Source of the DNA: Nonomuraea soli
GTDB taxonomy: Bacteria; Actinomycetota; Actinomycetes; Streptosporangiales; Streptosporangiaceae
DNA: 64,000 bases
NCBI RefSeq assembly: GCF_013761175.1
Contig: NZ_JACDUR010000007.1
Location: 418,915 to 482,914, forward strand
Direction of reading: 5' to 3'
Position numbers and translations under genes: made by a program. The notes beneath the pieces were generated by a model that was not told the origin of the DNA, searched no databases, and was given only the letters and a program-made list of their open reading frames with translations. Shown here piece after piece: positions 48,457 to 57,229 of this stretch. How positions within the stretch are numbered: position 1 is the first letter of the stretch; every line of letters starts with the position of its first letter.

Positions 48457-49052
48457 GGTGTGTGCTCCTTGACCTGAAGTCGTCGTCCTCACCCCTCTAG
48501 ACGAGACAGCGCCTACGCCAGTGACATCGCCCCTGCCCGAGTCGCCCTCGTCGGGGCGGCCGACGCTCGTTGTCGGGCGTTGGAGTTTGGGGGGCTGGGG
48601 CCGGGGGCGTTCGAGCGGCGAGCGTCGAACGTCGAGCGTGGGCCGAGGGGTCGAGGGGTTGAGCGGCCGAGTGGCCGAGGGGCGAGGGGCCGAGGGAGAG
48701 GGGCGGGGCACGGGAGGGGCTGGGGCGGGGCTGGGCCGGGAAGCGACGCTTGAGAGGAGTGGCGCGGAGTGGCGGCAGGGCACAGCGGCAGGGGCATGGC
48801 GGCACGTGGTGGCAGGGCAGGGTGGCAGGGCAGGGCGGCATGCGCGGTGGGGTGGCGCGGGTACGGCGGGATGGTGGCGTGCGGTGGGTGCCGCCGTGTA
48901 GCGAGGAGGCATCGTGGGGCGGGTGGCGCCCTCGGGCGAGGGTTGCGGCGTAGGGAGAGGCGGCGGCGTAGGGCGAGGTGGCGGGGTGGTGGGACGGGGC
49001 CGGTGGGGAAGTGGTGCAGTGGGTCGGGGCGGGTCCGGGATAGCGTGGCGGT
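48457..49052. other. 596-bp G-rich low-complexity spacer
   Basis: No credible gene. The plus strand is strongly G-rich with repeated GGGGC, GGCAGGGCA and GGCGAGGGGC elements, densest from 48600 to 49000. The first 60 bp upstream of the DoxX gene must hold its promoter, the last 40 bp that of the cystathionine gamma-synthase gene. Frames in this region lack ribosome sites and are Arg/Gly runs. Confidence 0.65.
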
Positions 49053-50192
49053 ATGAGCAACGGTTTCGAGACGCTGGCGATCCACGCCGGGCAGGAGCCC
49101 GACCCGCTGACCGGCGCGGTCGTGCCGCCCATTTACGCCACCTCCACCTACAAGCAGGACGGTGTCGGCGGGCTGCGCTCCGGATATGAGTACAGCCGCT
49201 CCGCCAACCCCACGCGGACGGCGCTGGAGGAGGCCCTGGCCGCGGTGGAGGGCGGGGCGCGGGGTCTCGCGTTCGCCTCCGGGCTGGCGGCCGAGGACAC
49301 GGTGCTGCGCGCGCTGTGCAAGCCGCTGGACCACGTCGTCATCCCGAACGACGCCTACGGCGGCACTTACCGGCTGTTCGCGAAGGTCAACGAGCGCTGG
49401 GGGCTGCACTACGACCCGGTGCCGCTGGGCGACCTCGACGCTGTCGCGGCGGCGGTGACGCCGAAGACGCGCCTCATCTGGGTCGAGACGCCCACCAACC
49501 CGCTGCTCGGCATCGCCGACATCGCCGGGCTGGCGCAGCTGGCGCACGACTGCGGAGCGTTGCTGGTCGTCGACAATACCTTCGCCTCGCCGTACCTGCA
49601 GAGGCCGCTGGAGCTCGGGGCCGACATCGTCGTGCACTCGACCACGAAGTACGTGGGCGGGCACTCCGACGTGGTCGGCGGGGCGCTCGTGGCGGGCTCC
49701 GCCGAGGTGGGCGAGCAGCTCGCCTACCACCAGAACGCGATGGGCGGGGTGGCTGGGCCGTTCGACTCGTTCCTGACGCTGCGCGGGCTCAAGACGCTCG
49801 GCGTGCGCATGGACCGGCACTGCGACAACGCCGAGCGAGTCGTCGACCTGCTGACGGCGCACCCTCGGGTGACGCAGGTGCTCTACCCGGGCCTGGCCGA
49901 GCACCCCGGTCACGAGGTGGCCGCCAAGCAGATGAAGAGGTTCGGCGGGATGGTCTCCTTCCGCGTCGCAGGGGGCGAGGCGGAGGCGGTGGAGATCTGC
50001 AACAGGACCAAGCTGTTCACCCTTGGGGAGTCTCTCGGCGGGGTGGAGTCGTTGATCGAGCACCCGGGGCGGATGACTCACGCGTCGGCGGCGGGCTCCC
50101 CGCTGGAGGTGCCCGCGGATCTCGTGCGGTTGTCGGTGGGCATCGAGACCATCGACGACCTGCTGGCCGATCTCAGCCAGGCGTTGGGGTAG
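49053..50192 (+). CDS. Cystathionine gamma-synthase
   Basis: 379 residues. PLP lysine K199 in HSTTKYVGGHSD, Tyr of EYSRSANPTR, and FASGLAAE, all typical of the Cys/Met metabolism PLP family. Makes cystathionine from an activated homoserine and cysteine, or works as gamma-lyase. With CBS at 43.5 kb it covers transsulfuration. Start ATG follows a GC-rich leader without a strong ribosome site. Confidence 0.93.
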   Translation: MSNGFETLAIHAGQEPDPLTGAVVPPIYATSTYKQDGVGGLRSGYEYSRSANPTRTALEEALAAVEGGARGLAFASGLAAEDTVLRALCKPLDHVVIPNDAYGGTYRLFAKVNERWGLHYDPVPLGDLDAVAAAVTPKTRLIWVETPTNPLLGIADIAGLAQLAHDCGALLVVDNTFASPYLQRPLELGADIVVHSTTKYVGGHSDVVGGALVAGSAEVGEQLAYHQNAMGGVAGPFDSFLTLRGLKTLGVRMDRHCDNAERVVDLLTAHPRVTQVLYPGLAEHPGHEVAAKQMKRFGGMVSFRVAGGEAEAVEICNRTKLFTLGESLGGVESLIEHPGRMTHASAAGSPLEVPADLVRLSVGIETIDDLLADLSQALG

Positions 50193-50208
50193 TAGGCAGG
50201 CCCAGAGA

Positions 50209-51018
50209 TCATGCCCCCGGTCGCGAGGCCGGGGGTTTCTGGTGTGTGGGGGCGGGGCGGATGCCCTCGGCGGTGGCGGTGAGCTCGGCGGCGGCGAAGC
50301 GTGGGGCGATGCGGACGGAGAGGGCGACGCCGGGGGTGGGGAGCCAGAACACGTGGGTGGCGTCGCGGAAGGCCTGGTGGGGGCCTATGCGGGTGGCGTG
50401 CCAGGTGGTGGGTGGGCGGTCGTGGTGGGCGCTCATGTAGGTGCGCAGGGCGGCGAGGGTGGTCAGGCGGGTGGCGCGGATGACGATCACGGTGAGGTCG
50501 ACCGTGTGGCCCTGACGGGTGGCGCGTTCCCAGACGCGGGAGGTGAACGTGGCGTCGCCGTCCCCGTCGCCGTCCCCGTCGCCGTCCCCGTCGCCGTCCC
50601 CGTCGCCGTCCCCGTCGCCGTCCCCGTCGCCGTCCCCGTCGCCGTCCCCGTCGCCGTCGTCGGGTTCGTAGGTGAAGTCGCTGACGAGAGGGCCGATGCC
50701 CGGTGGCAGGTGGGTGATGGCGAAGCCGTCGAGAGGGGGCGGCGGCTGGAGGCTGTTGCGGGCGGGGGATGCTGTGGCCGGGAGCGCTGTGACCAGGAGC
50801 ACGAGGCCGAGGGCGAAAGCCAGGGCGACGGCGATGGGGGGGCGTGCGTGGGCGGTGCCGCCGGGGAGGGAGCGAGGGGATGCTCTGCACGGGGAAGGGC
50901 TACAGGGGGAGGCGTTGCACGGGGTGGCGCTGCGTGGGGTGGCGCTGCGCGGGGTGGCGCTAAGCGACGTGGCGCTAAGCGGGGAAGTGCTGCACGGGGA
51001 GGGGGTGCGGGGGCGCAT
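50209..51018 (-). CDS. Secreted hypothetical protein with (Asp-Gly)n tract
   Basis: 269 residues as drawn. An N-terminal 50-60 residues of S-A-T-P-R type repeats come from a 15-bp minisatellite; the real start may lie later. A membrane/signal segment follows (VALAFALGLVLLVTALPATA, about 64-83), then SDFTYEP, then about 18 Asp-Gly pairs from a 12-bp repeat, and a compact C-terminal domain (about 158-260) with VIVIRATRLTT and HVFWLPTPGVALSV. I do not recognise the family. The acidic tract could bind calcium. Confidence 0.6.
   Translation of the reverse strand: MRPRTPSPCSTSPLSATSLSATPRSATPRSATPCNASPCSPSPCRASPRSLPGGTAHARPPIAVALAFALGLVLLVTALPATASPARNSLQPPPPLDGFAITHLPPGIGPLVSDFTYEPDDGDGDGDGDGDGDGDGDGDGDGDGDGDGDGDGDGDATFTSRVWERATRQGHTVDLTVIVIRATRLTTLAALRTYMSAHHDRPPTTWHATRIGPHQAFRDATHVFWLPTPGVALSVRIAPRFAAAELTATAEGIRPAPTHQKPPASRPGA
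50554..50660. repeat. 12-bp tandem repeat encoding Asp-Gly pairs
   Basis: About nine near-perfect copies of GTCGCCGTCCCC, in frame with the minus-strand gene. Length changes in units of 12 bp keep the frame. Confidence 0.95.
50891..50995. repeat. 15-bp tandem repeat encoding S-A-T-P-R units
   Basis: Seven imperfect copies of GGGGTGGCGCTGCGC, in frame near the start of the same minus-strand gene. Confidence 0.85.
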
Positions 51019-51072
51019 GCACAGAATGGTGTCACGGCCCGAACATGGTCATTTACAGCCTGTGGATAACTG

Positions 51073-51103
51073 GTGAAGACCGGCGGGGGACGCCGGTCTT
51101 CAC
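51073..51103 (-). terminator. Hairpin terminator after DUF2269-like gene
   Basis: Perfect 13-bp stem GTGAAGACCGGCG / CGCCGGTCTTCAC with GGGGA loop, 14 bp downstream of the minus-strand stop at 51118. No clear T-run. Confidence 0.7.
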
Positions 51104-51117
51104 GCGCGGGCGGATCA

Positions 51118-51549
51118 CTACTCCGGCACGACCATCAAGAACAGGATGACCAGCCAGATCAGCGAGACGATGCCGCTGAGTGCGGCGATGCGGCCGTTCT
51201 GGACCTTGGCGTCGTCGCTGGGCGTCTCGTTGGACAGCACCCGTACGGCGATGCGCAGGTCGCGGTCGATCAGAAAAAGCAGCACGAGGGCGACGATGAA
51301 AAGCGTCATGGAAGCGGTCATGTACCACTCGCCGAGCTTTCCATCGCCGATCGCGATGCCGGCCCATATGCCGAACAGCAGTACACCCAGGACGCCGATG
51401 CTGTAGATCCTGTTCATCCGCTGGAGATTCTGCAGGACGGCGACGTTCTTGGTGCGAATGACGCGGGGAGCCGACATGGTCAGCGCGGTGGAGGGGCCGA
51501 CGGTGAAGACCGCGACGGCGACGTGCAGCCAGATGAGGACGGAAGGCAT
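51118..51549 (-). CDS. Small integral membrane protein (DUF2269-like)
   Basis: 143 residues from ATG 51549, four membrane helices. The start MPSVLIWLHVAVAVFTVG and IRTKNVAVLQNLQRMNRIYS linker resemble DUF2269-type proteins. Function unknown. A 40-residue membrane protein gene lies just upstream on the same strand. Confidence 0.8.
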   Translation of the reverse strand: MPSVLIWLHVAVAVFTVGPSTALTMSAPRVIRTKNVAVLQNLQRMNRIYSIGVLGVLLFGIWAGIAIGDGKLGEWYMTASMTLFIVALVLLFLIDRDLRIAVRVLSNETPSDDAKVQNGRIAALSGIVSLIWLVILFLMVVPE

Positions 51550-51598
51550 GCCGCTGAGAGTAGTCTCCCGGGATCCGCCCAGGAGACTCGACACTCGT

Positions 51599-51721
51599 TC
51601 ACTCAGCGGGAGGCGCGTCCACGACCGGGGTCTCCTCGACGTCCGAGGAGTGGTACATGCACGTCTCCCAAGCGATGACAGCGACGACCATCATCAGGAC
51701 CAGAAGAATCATTGCGATCAT
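51599..51721 (-). CDS. 40-residue small membrane protein
   Basis: Short gene with a strong AAGGAGG ribosome site 9 nt before ATG 51721. One helix at the N-terminus (MIAMILLVLMMVVAVIAW) and an acidic Glu/Asp tail ending PPAE. 49 bp before the DUF2269-like gene, probably the same transcript. Function unknown. Confidence 0.7.
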   Translation of the reverse strand: MIAMILLVLMMVVAVIAWETCMYHSSDVEETPVVDAPPAE

Positions 51722-51859
51722 AAGGCACCCCTCCTTCCCCGAGACGCTCCGAAATATCGTCCGTAATGACTAGACGCTCGGGCAATCCAATTAGTTCAGC
51801 TTGGGTAGGCTGGAGTGCTGCTGTTTTCCCTTACCGATTGGGCACAAAGGAGTGCCGTC

Positions 51860-52273
51860 GTGGCCGTCAGGCATGTCGACCCCTATTCAGATGAATGGCT
51901 CACCCAGCCGACCTCGTACGTCCGCCACGTGATCGACGAGCTCAACGCGAGCGAGTGGTGGATGGGGCCGTGTGATCCGCGCGAGGTGACGATCCTGCTC
52001 GGCGACGGGTTCGCGCTGGTGTGGGACGAGGAGAGCGGCTGGAGGCTGGGCGAGTTCGTCGCCGGCGGGCCGGAGCGGCACACGGAGCTGACCGGGGTGC
52101 GCTATCTGGGTGGCGGGTTGCTGCCGCGTCCCGCGAGGGTGCCCGACGCGCTCGCCGACGCCCGCGCGGGGGTGGGCGGGTGTACGGCATGGCGGCCGCG
52201 TTACCGGTCCCACCGCAACGCCCGCGACGGGTTCGACGTGGCGCTCGACTACTACGGGGGCGCCGGGCATTGA
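51860..52273 (+). CDS. DUF6292-like protein
   Basis: 137 residues from GTG 51860, with AAGGAG 7 nt before. Pattern YVRHVIDELNASEWWMGPCDPREVTILL and LVWDEESGWRLGE is typical of this actinomycete family. Soluble. Function unknown. The last codons and TGA form the first unit of a 19-bp tandem repeat. Confidence 0.75.
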   Translation: MAVRHVDPYSDEWLTQPTSYVRHVIDELNASEWWMGPCDPREVTILLGDGFALVWDEESGWRLGEFVAGGPERHTELTGVRYLGGGLLPRPARVPDALADARAGVGGCTAWRPRYRSHRNARDGFDVALDYYGGAGH

Positions 52274-52394
52274 AGGCGGGCCCGGGCATTGAAGGCGGGC
52301 CCGGGTACTGAAGGCGGGCCCGGGTACTGAAGGCGGGCCCGGGCACTGAAGGCGGGCCCGGGCACTGAAGGCGGGCCCGCCTTACTGAAGGTGG
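52265..52394. repeat. 19-bp tandem repeat from the end of the DUF6292-like gene
   Basis: Units starting GAAGGCGGGCCCGGG at 52272, 52291, 52310, 52329, 52348 and 52367, with a worn seventh. Each holds a GGGCCC palindrome. The first copy includes the TGA. Fills the space to the convergent VWA gene. Confidence 0.95.
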
Positions 52395-52399
52395 GTCTC

Positions 52400-54343
52400 T
52401 CAGCGGCGGATCCTGCGCTGGCGCAGGAAGTCGCTCACCACGTACTCTCCAAGCCGCTCAGCGCTGGGAGAGAACACCCGCCCCCCGTTCCGCCGCGCGA
52501 CCTCGTCCACGAACTCCTTCAGCCGCTCGTCCGCGGCCAGCATGAACACGTTGATCGTCGCCCGCCGCCGCGTCATCTTGTCGATCTCCGCCAGCGTCAG
52601 CTCCAGCGTTTCCCGCGACGGCGGCCACTCGAAGGCCGACTGCCCGTTGCGCAGCAGGTGCGCGGTGGGCTCGCCGTCGGTGACGACCAGGACGACGGGT
52701 TCGAAGTCGGGGTGCCGGTCGAGGTGCCGTCCCGCGATCAGCAGCGCGTGGTGCAGGTTGGTGCCCTGCACCATGTCCCAGTCGAGTCCCGCCAGCTCGT
52801 CGGGCTGCAGCACCCGCGCGTAGTTGGAGAACCCGACGATCTGGACCGCGTCCTGGGGGAACTTGGACGCGACGAGTGTCTGCAGCGCCAGCGCGGTCTC
52901 CTTGGCGGCGGCCCAGGTGCCGCGCAGGGCCATGGAGTACGACAGGTCGACCAGCAGGCACACGGCCGCCGCGCTGCGCCGTTCCGTCTCGGCGACCTCG
53001 AAGTCGTCGACCGACAGCTGGATGGTGCTGCCCGTGCGGCGGATGCCGTTGACGAGGGTGCGCACCACGTCGATGGGCTGCTCGTCGCCGAACCGCCAGG
53101 GCCGGGAGGCGCCGGTGAGCTCGCCTGCGGCGCCCGCGTCGTGCTGGTCGTGGTCGCCGCGGCGGCCGGCTTCCAGGGAGGTGAAGACGCGGCGCAGCGC
53201 GGTCTCGCCGAGCCGGCGTACGGCCTTGGGGGTGAGTTCGAGCTTGCCGCGCCGCCGCTGGAGGTAGCCCTGTTCCTCCAGTTCGCGCTCGACGCGCTTG
53301 AGCGCCTCCAGGTCGTCGACGGCGGAGCGGCCCAGGGCGCGGCGGATGGAGTCTTCGTCGATGTCGTCGAGGCGGGCGCCCGGGTAGTCCTGCCGCAGTG
53401 CCGACTCGAGCTGGTTGAGGTCGGCCAGTTCCTCGAGTGCGGTGACGGCGTCGCCCATGCCCATGGGGTCGTCGCCGGTCATGCGTTCGGGGGAGTTCCA
53501 CGCCAGGTCGGGCCGCCGGGTCTGGAGTTGCTGCCCGAGGCGGCGCATCTGGTCGGAGAGCCCGGCCTGTTCGAGGGTCTGTGCCATGAGGTTGGCCAGT
53601 TCTTCGCGCTGGCGCGGGGTGAGTGAGGCGAGCATGCGCTGGGTGGCGGCGGCGCGCCTGGCGAGCTGGTCGACGAGCTCTTCGAGGTTCCGGGGCTGCT
53701 CGGGAAAGAGATCACCATATTTCGACATAAAACGGTCGAAATCTTCTTGCGTGTGCTCCCCCCGCGCATCCGCCTCCAGCATGTCGTTGAGCTCGCCCAT
53801 CATCTGGCGCACGCGCTCCATCGCCGCCGGATCGGGATTGGCCAGCGCCTCGCGCAACCCGCGGAACTGGCTGTCGAGCACCTCCTGCCGCAGCAGCGCC
53901 CGCAGCTCCTCGAACGTCTGCCGCGCCGCCGCCGACCGCCACTCGTACGAGGTCAGCTCCTGGATCGCGCTCGCCGTGTCGTCGGGCAGGCTGTCGAGTT
54001 CGGCCTCGCGCAACCGCGCGTCGTCGGAGGGGTCGGGGAACAGCTCGGCCCGCTCCTGCCCGATGGCCTGGTCGAGCAGCGCCCGTGCCCGCTCCAGCGT
54101 GCCGTCGAGCCGCCCGCGCTCGCGCAGCTCACGCCTGCGCCGCCGTACCTCGCGCAGCATGTCGTCGAGCCCGCGGTTGTCACGCATGCCGGGCAACCCG
54201 CGCTTGAGCAGGTCGCGCAGGGCGTGAACCGGGGTGGAGCCGGACAGGATGGCATCACCCATCTCGTCCAGGGCGGCGCGCACATCGTACGGCGGAGCCA
54301 GGGGGTCGGGGCCGTCGTGGTACTCGCCATAGCGGTAGGCCAT
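52400..54343 (-). CDS. VWA-domain protein (MoxR partner)
   Basis: 647 residues. Long helical Arg/Glu-rich front (1-410, probable coiled coils), then a von Willebrand A domain with MIDAS D-L-S-Y-S-M (466-471) and VVTDGEPT. These work with MoxR-type AAA ATPases as metal-dependent chaperone/activation complexes. The matching ATPase is probably at 58.9-60.3 kb. Only 24 bp separate its start from the divergent AAA-TPR gene. Confidence 0.9.
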   Translation of the reverse strand: MAYRYGEYHDGPDPLAPPYDVRAALDEMGDAILSGSTPVHALRDLLKRGLPGMRDNRGLDDMLREVRRRRRELRERGRLDGTLERARALLDQAIGQERAELFPDPSDDARLREAELDSLPDDTASAIQELTSYEWRSAAARQTFEELRALLRQEVLDSQFRGLREALANPDPAAMERVRQMMGELNDMLEADARGEHTQEDFDRFMSKYGDLFPEQPRNLEELVDQLARRAAATQRMLASLTPRQREELANLMAQTLEQAGLSDQMRRLGQQLQTRRPDLAWNSPERMTGDDPMGMGDAVTALEELADLNQLESALRQDYPGARLDDIDEDSIRRALGRSAVDDLEALKRVERELEEQGYLQRRRGKLELTPKAVRRLGETALRRVFTSLEAGRRGDHDQHDAGAAGELTGASRPWRFGDEQPIDVVRTLVNGIRRTGSTIQLSVDDFEVAETERRSAAAVCLLVDLSYSMALRGTWAAAKETALALQTLVASKFPQDAVQIVGFSNYARVLQPDELAGLDWDMVQGTNLHHALLIAGRHLDRHPDFEPVVLVVTDGEPTAHLLRNGQSAFEWPPSRETLELTLAEIDKMTRRRATINVFMLAADERLKEFVDEVARRNGGRVFSPSAERLGEYVVSDFLRQRRIRR

Positions 54344-54367
54344 GCCCTCAAGTTACGTTATTTCCTG

Positions 54368-57223
54368 ATGATCGGCAGAGATGGGGAACTGGCGATCCTG
54401 CGCACGGCACTCGAACGCGCCGCGACCAGCCACGGGGGGCTCGTCCTGATCTCGGGCGAGGCCGGCATCGGCAAGTCCACGCTCGTCGCCGAGGCCGTAC
54501 GGGGCGCCAGGATCGCGGGCGGTGCGTGCTGGGAGGGCGCGCCCGCCTACTGGCCGTGGATCCAGGTGCTCAGGGCGCTCGGCGCCGACGACGGCGTGGT
54601 CAGGTCGGCGGACAGCGCCTTCGAGCTGTACGACACGGTGACAGGGCTGCTGGTGGGGGAGAGTCCTCTGGTCGTGGTCCTGGAGGACCTGCACTGGGCC
54701 GATCCCGCCTCCCTCAGGTTGCTGGAGTTCGTGGTCCAGCACACCTGGTTCGAGCGCCTGCTGGTGCTGGCCACCCTTCGCCCCGGCGAGGTGGAGCTGA
54801 GCCCGGCGCTCGCACTGAAGGCGACGACGGTCACCCCCGGGGGCCTGTCGAGGCGGGAGGTGGCCGAGCTGATCGCCGCGACCACCCGTCACGAGCCTGA
54901 TGAGGCCCTGGTCGAGCAGATCGCCGAGCGGGCCGGGGGCAATCCGTTCTTCGTCGAGCAGCTGGCGCGCCTGTGGCAGGGCGGCGCGGCCCTGCCCGGC
55001 GCCGTCAGCGCGGTGGTGGACAGCCGTCTGTCGCGCCTGCCCGAGCGGGTGCTCGACACCCTGCGCACGGCGGCCGTGCTGGGCCGCCGCTTCCGCGCCG
55101 ACGTGCTGGGCACGGCGATGGGCAGGGAGGTGGCCAGGGACCTCGACCAGGCCGTCGTGGCGGCGCTGATCGTGCCGGACGCGGGCGGCTTCCTGTTCGT
55201 GCACGACCTCATCCGCGAGAGCCTCTACGACTCCCTGACCGACCGTGCGGCCCGCCATGGGGCGGCCCTGCGTGCCCTGGCCGGGGCGCCGCCCGCCGAG
55301 CGGGCCGAGCACGCCTTCCTCGCGGGGTCGGACGAGGCGCCCGGCCTGCTGATGGCGGCGGGCCGTGACGCCGGGTCGCGCCTGGCGCCGGAGGAGGCGG
55401 CCCTGCACTACGCCCGCGCGCTGGAGCTGTCCCGCGAGCCTCGCGCGCGAGCGGAGATCGGGCTGGAGCTGGGTACGGCCCTGCACCGGGCGGGTGACGT
55501 GGCGGGTGCGCGCAAGGCGATGGACGACGCGCTGGGCATGGCACGCGCGCTCGACCAGCCCGACCTGCTGGCGCTGGCCGCGCTGAAGTGCCACGACCTG
55601 AACCTCGCCGAGCCCGGCCAGTGGGCGGACTTCGTGCGGCGCGCGCACGGCGAGCTGGTGCGCGACGCCGGGGAGGGCCTCGACAGTGCCGCCCGTGACC
55701 TCAGCCTGCTGCTCGCCGAGCAGGCCACCGACGACGAGCAGCTGACCTACGCCCTGCTGTCACGGCTCGGCGCGATCTGGGGCCCCGGCACCCTGGACGA
55801 GCGCGGCGAGCTGCTCGACCGGCTGGCCGGGATCGCCCGGCGCGCCGGGGACGGGCAGCTGGCCGTCGACGTGGCCTCCTGGCGTTTCTCGGCCCTGCTG
55901 GAGCGGGGTGACCCGCGCTACGCCGAGGCGCACCGCACGGTCCTGGCCCGTGCCGAGCTGCCTGTGCAGCAGCACGAGGCGCTCATCGAGCGCCGCCTGG
56001 TGGCCGCGCTCACCGGGCGTTTCGACGAGGCGCAGGAACTCGCGCTGGCCGCCTACGAGCTGGGTGAGCAGCCCGCGATCAGCCGCGACGACCTGCGGTG
56101 GACGCAGTTGTGGTCGGTCGAGCTGCTGCGCGGCCGGCACGAGGAGGCCGACGCCGTGCTGGCCGAGATGGAGGCGGGCGGCAGTCTCCACACCGGGCTC
56201 TTCCGCGCGGTCACGGCCGTGCAGCGGGGCGAGGCGGCCAGGGCCAGGGCTCTGCTGGCCGAGGTCATGGCCGGCGACGAGCAGTACCTTCGCTGGATGT
56301 CGCCGCTGTGGTTGCGTTTCCAGGCGCAGGCCGCCGCGCTCACCGGCGACCCGTCGCTGATCGCGAACGCGCGGGCCGCGCTGGAGCCGTACGCGGGCCA
56401 GTGGGCGCTGACGGCGACCATCAGCGTGGACGGTCCGTTCGTGCACTGGATCGCCGTGCTCGACGCCGCGCTCGAACGCTGGGACGAGGCGGCGGAGGGC
56501 TTCACCGAGGCCTGGCGGGCCGCCGACCGGCTGGGCGCTCTGCCGTGGTCGGTCGAGGCCCGCGCGCGCCTGACCGAGGTCATGCGGGCCAGGGGACAGG
56601 ACCCGGCCGAGCTGGCCGCCGAGGTCGAGCGCGACGCCCTGGCCATCGGCATGGCCGTACGGCTTCCGCGCCCCGGCGACCACGTCTTCCGCCTCGACGG
56701 CGAGGTGTGGACGTTGTCGTTCGCCGGCAGGACGGTGCGCCTGCCCGACTCCAAGGGCTTGCGCGACCTGCACCTGCTGCTGTCGTCACCGGGGGCGGAG
56801 ATCTCCGCCGTGCGCATGCTCGATCCGGCCGGAGGCGAGGAGGTCGTCGCGTCGCGGAGCATGGGCGGCGACGCGGTGCTCGACGACACGGCCAGGGCGT
56901 CGTACCGCAGGCGGCTGGAGCAGCTCGACGACGAGATCGACCGCGCGGCCGTACGGGACGACACGGAACGGGTGGCCCGCCTCGACCACGAACGCCAGGC
57001 GCTGCTCCAGGAGCTGCGCCGGGCGGCCGGGCTGGGCGGGCGCTCGCGGCGGCTGGGCGACGAGGCCGAGCGGGCGCGCAAGGCGGTCACCAACCGTATC
57101 CGCTACACGCTGCGCCACCTCGACGAACGCCACCCCGAGCTGGCCGCGCACCTCAGGACGGCGGTGTCGACCGGCGCGACCTGCCGCTACCAGCCGCAGG
57201 CGCAGACCGCCTGGCGGCTGTGA
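54368..57223 (+). CDS. Large AAA-ATPase/TPR regulator
   Basis: 951 residues. ATPase with Walker A GEAGIGKST (30-38) and VVVLEDLHWAD (about 98-108), STAND/LuxR-like; then TPR-type helices (about 360-750). The C-terminal domain (about 755-951) has HVFRLDGEVWTLSFAG and RKAVTNRIRYTLRHLDE, a tail seen in such regulators in place of a LuxR helix-turn-helix. Leaderless or nearly so: ATG 54368 has no ribosome site. Targets unknown. Confidence 0.8.
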   Translation: MIGRDGELAILRTALERAATSHGGLVLISGEAGIGKSTLVAEAVRGARIAGGACWEGAPAYWPWIQVLRALGADDGVVRSADSAFELYDTVTGLLVGESPLVVVLEDLHWADPASLRLLEFVVQHTWFERLLVLATLRPGEVELSPALALKATTVTPGGLSRREVAELIAATTRHEPDEALVEQIAERAGGNPFFVEQLARLWQGGAALPGAVSAVVDSRLSRLPERVLDTLRTAAVLGRRFRADVLGTAMGREVARDLDQAVVAALIVPDAGGFLFVHDLIRESLYDSLTDRAARHGAALRALAGAPPAERAEHAFLAGSDEAPGLLMAAGRDAGSRLAPEEAALHYARALELSREPRARAEIGLELGTALHRAGDVAGARKAMDDALGMARALDQPDLLALAALKCHDLNLAEPGQWADFVRRAHGELVRDAGEGLDSAARDLSLLLAEQATDDEQLTYALLSRLGAIWGPGTLDERGELLDRLAGIARRAGDGQLAVDVASWRFSALLERGDPRYAEAHRTVLARAELPVQQHEALIERRLVAALTGRFDEAQELALAAYELGEQPAISRDDLRWTQLWSVELLRGRHEEADAVLAEMEAGGSLHTGLFRAVTAVQRGEAARARALLAEVMAGDEQYLRWMSPLWLRFQAQAAALTGDPSLIANARAALEPYAGQWALTATISVDGPFVHWIAVLDAALERWDEAAEGFTEAWRAADRLGALPWSVEARARLTEVMRARGQDPAELAAEVERDALAIGMAVRLPRPGDHVFRLDGEVWTLSFAGRTVRLPDSKGLRDLHLLLSSPGAEISAVRMLDPAGGEEVVASRSMGGDAVLDDTARASYRRRLEQLDDEIDRAAVRDDTERVARLDHERQALLQELRRAAGLGGRSRRLGDEAERARKAVTNRIRYTLRHLDERHPELAAHLRTAVSTGATCRYQPQAQTAWRL

Positions 57224-57229
57224 AAGCGC

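Noticed and set aside
48521..49189. Several Gly/Arg-rich open frames before cystathionine gamma-synthase
   Set aside because: Product of G-rich low-complexity DNA; no domains and no start signals.
51061..51069. TGTGGATAA, a perfect DnaA-box sequence
   Set aside because: Single copy with no cluster, no AT-rich unwinding region and no origin genes; probably chance.
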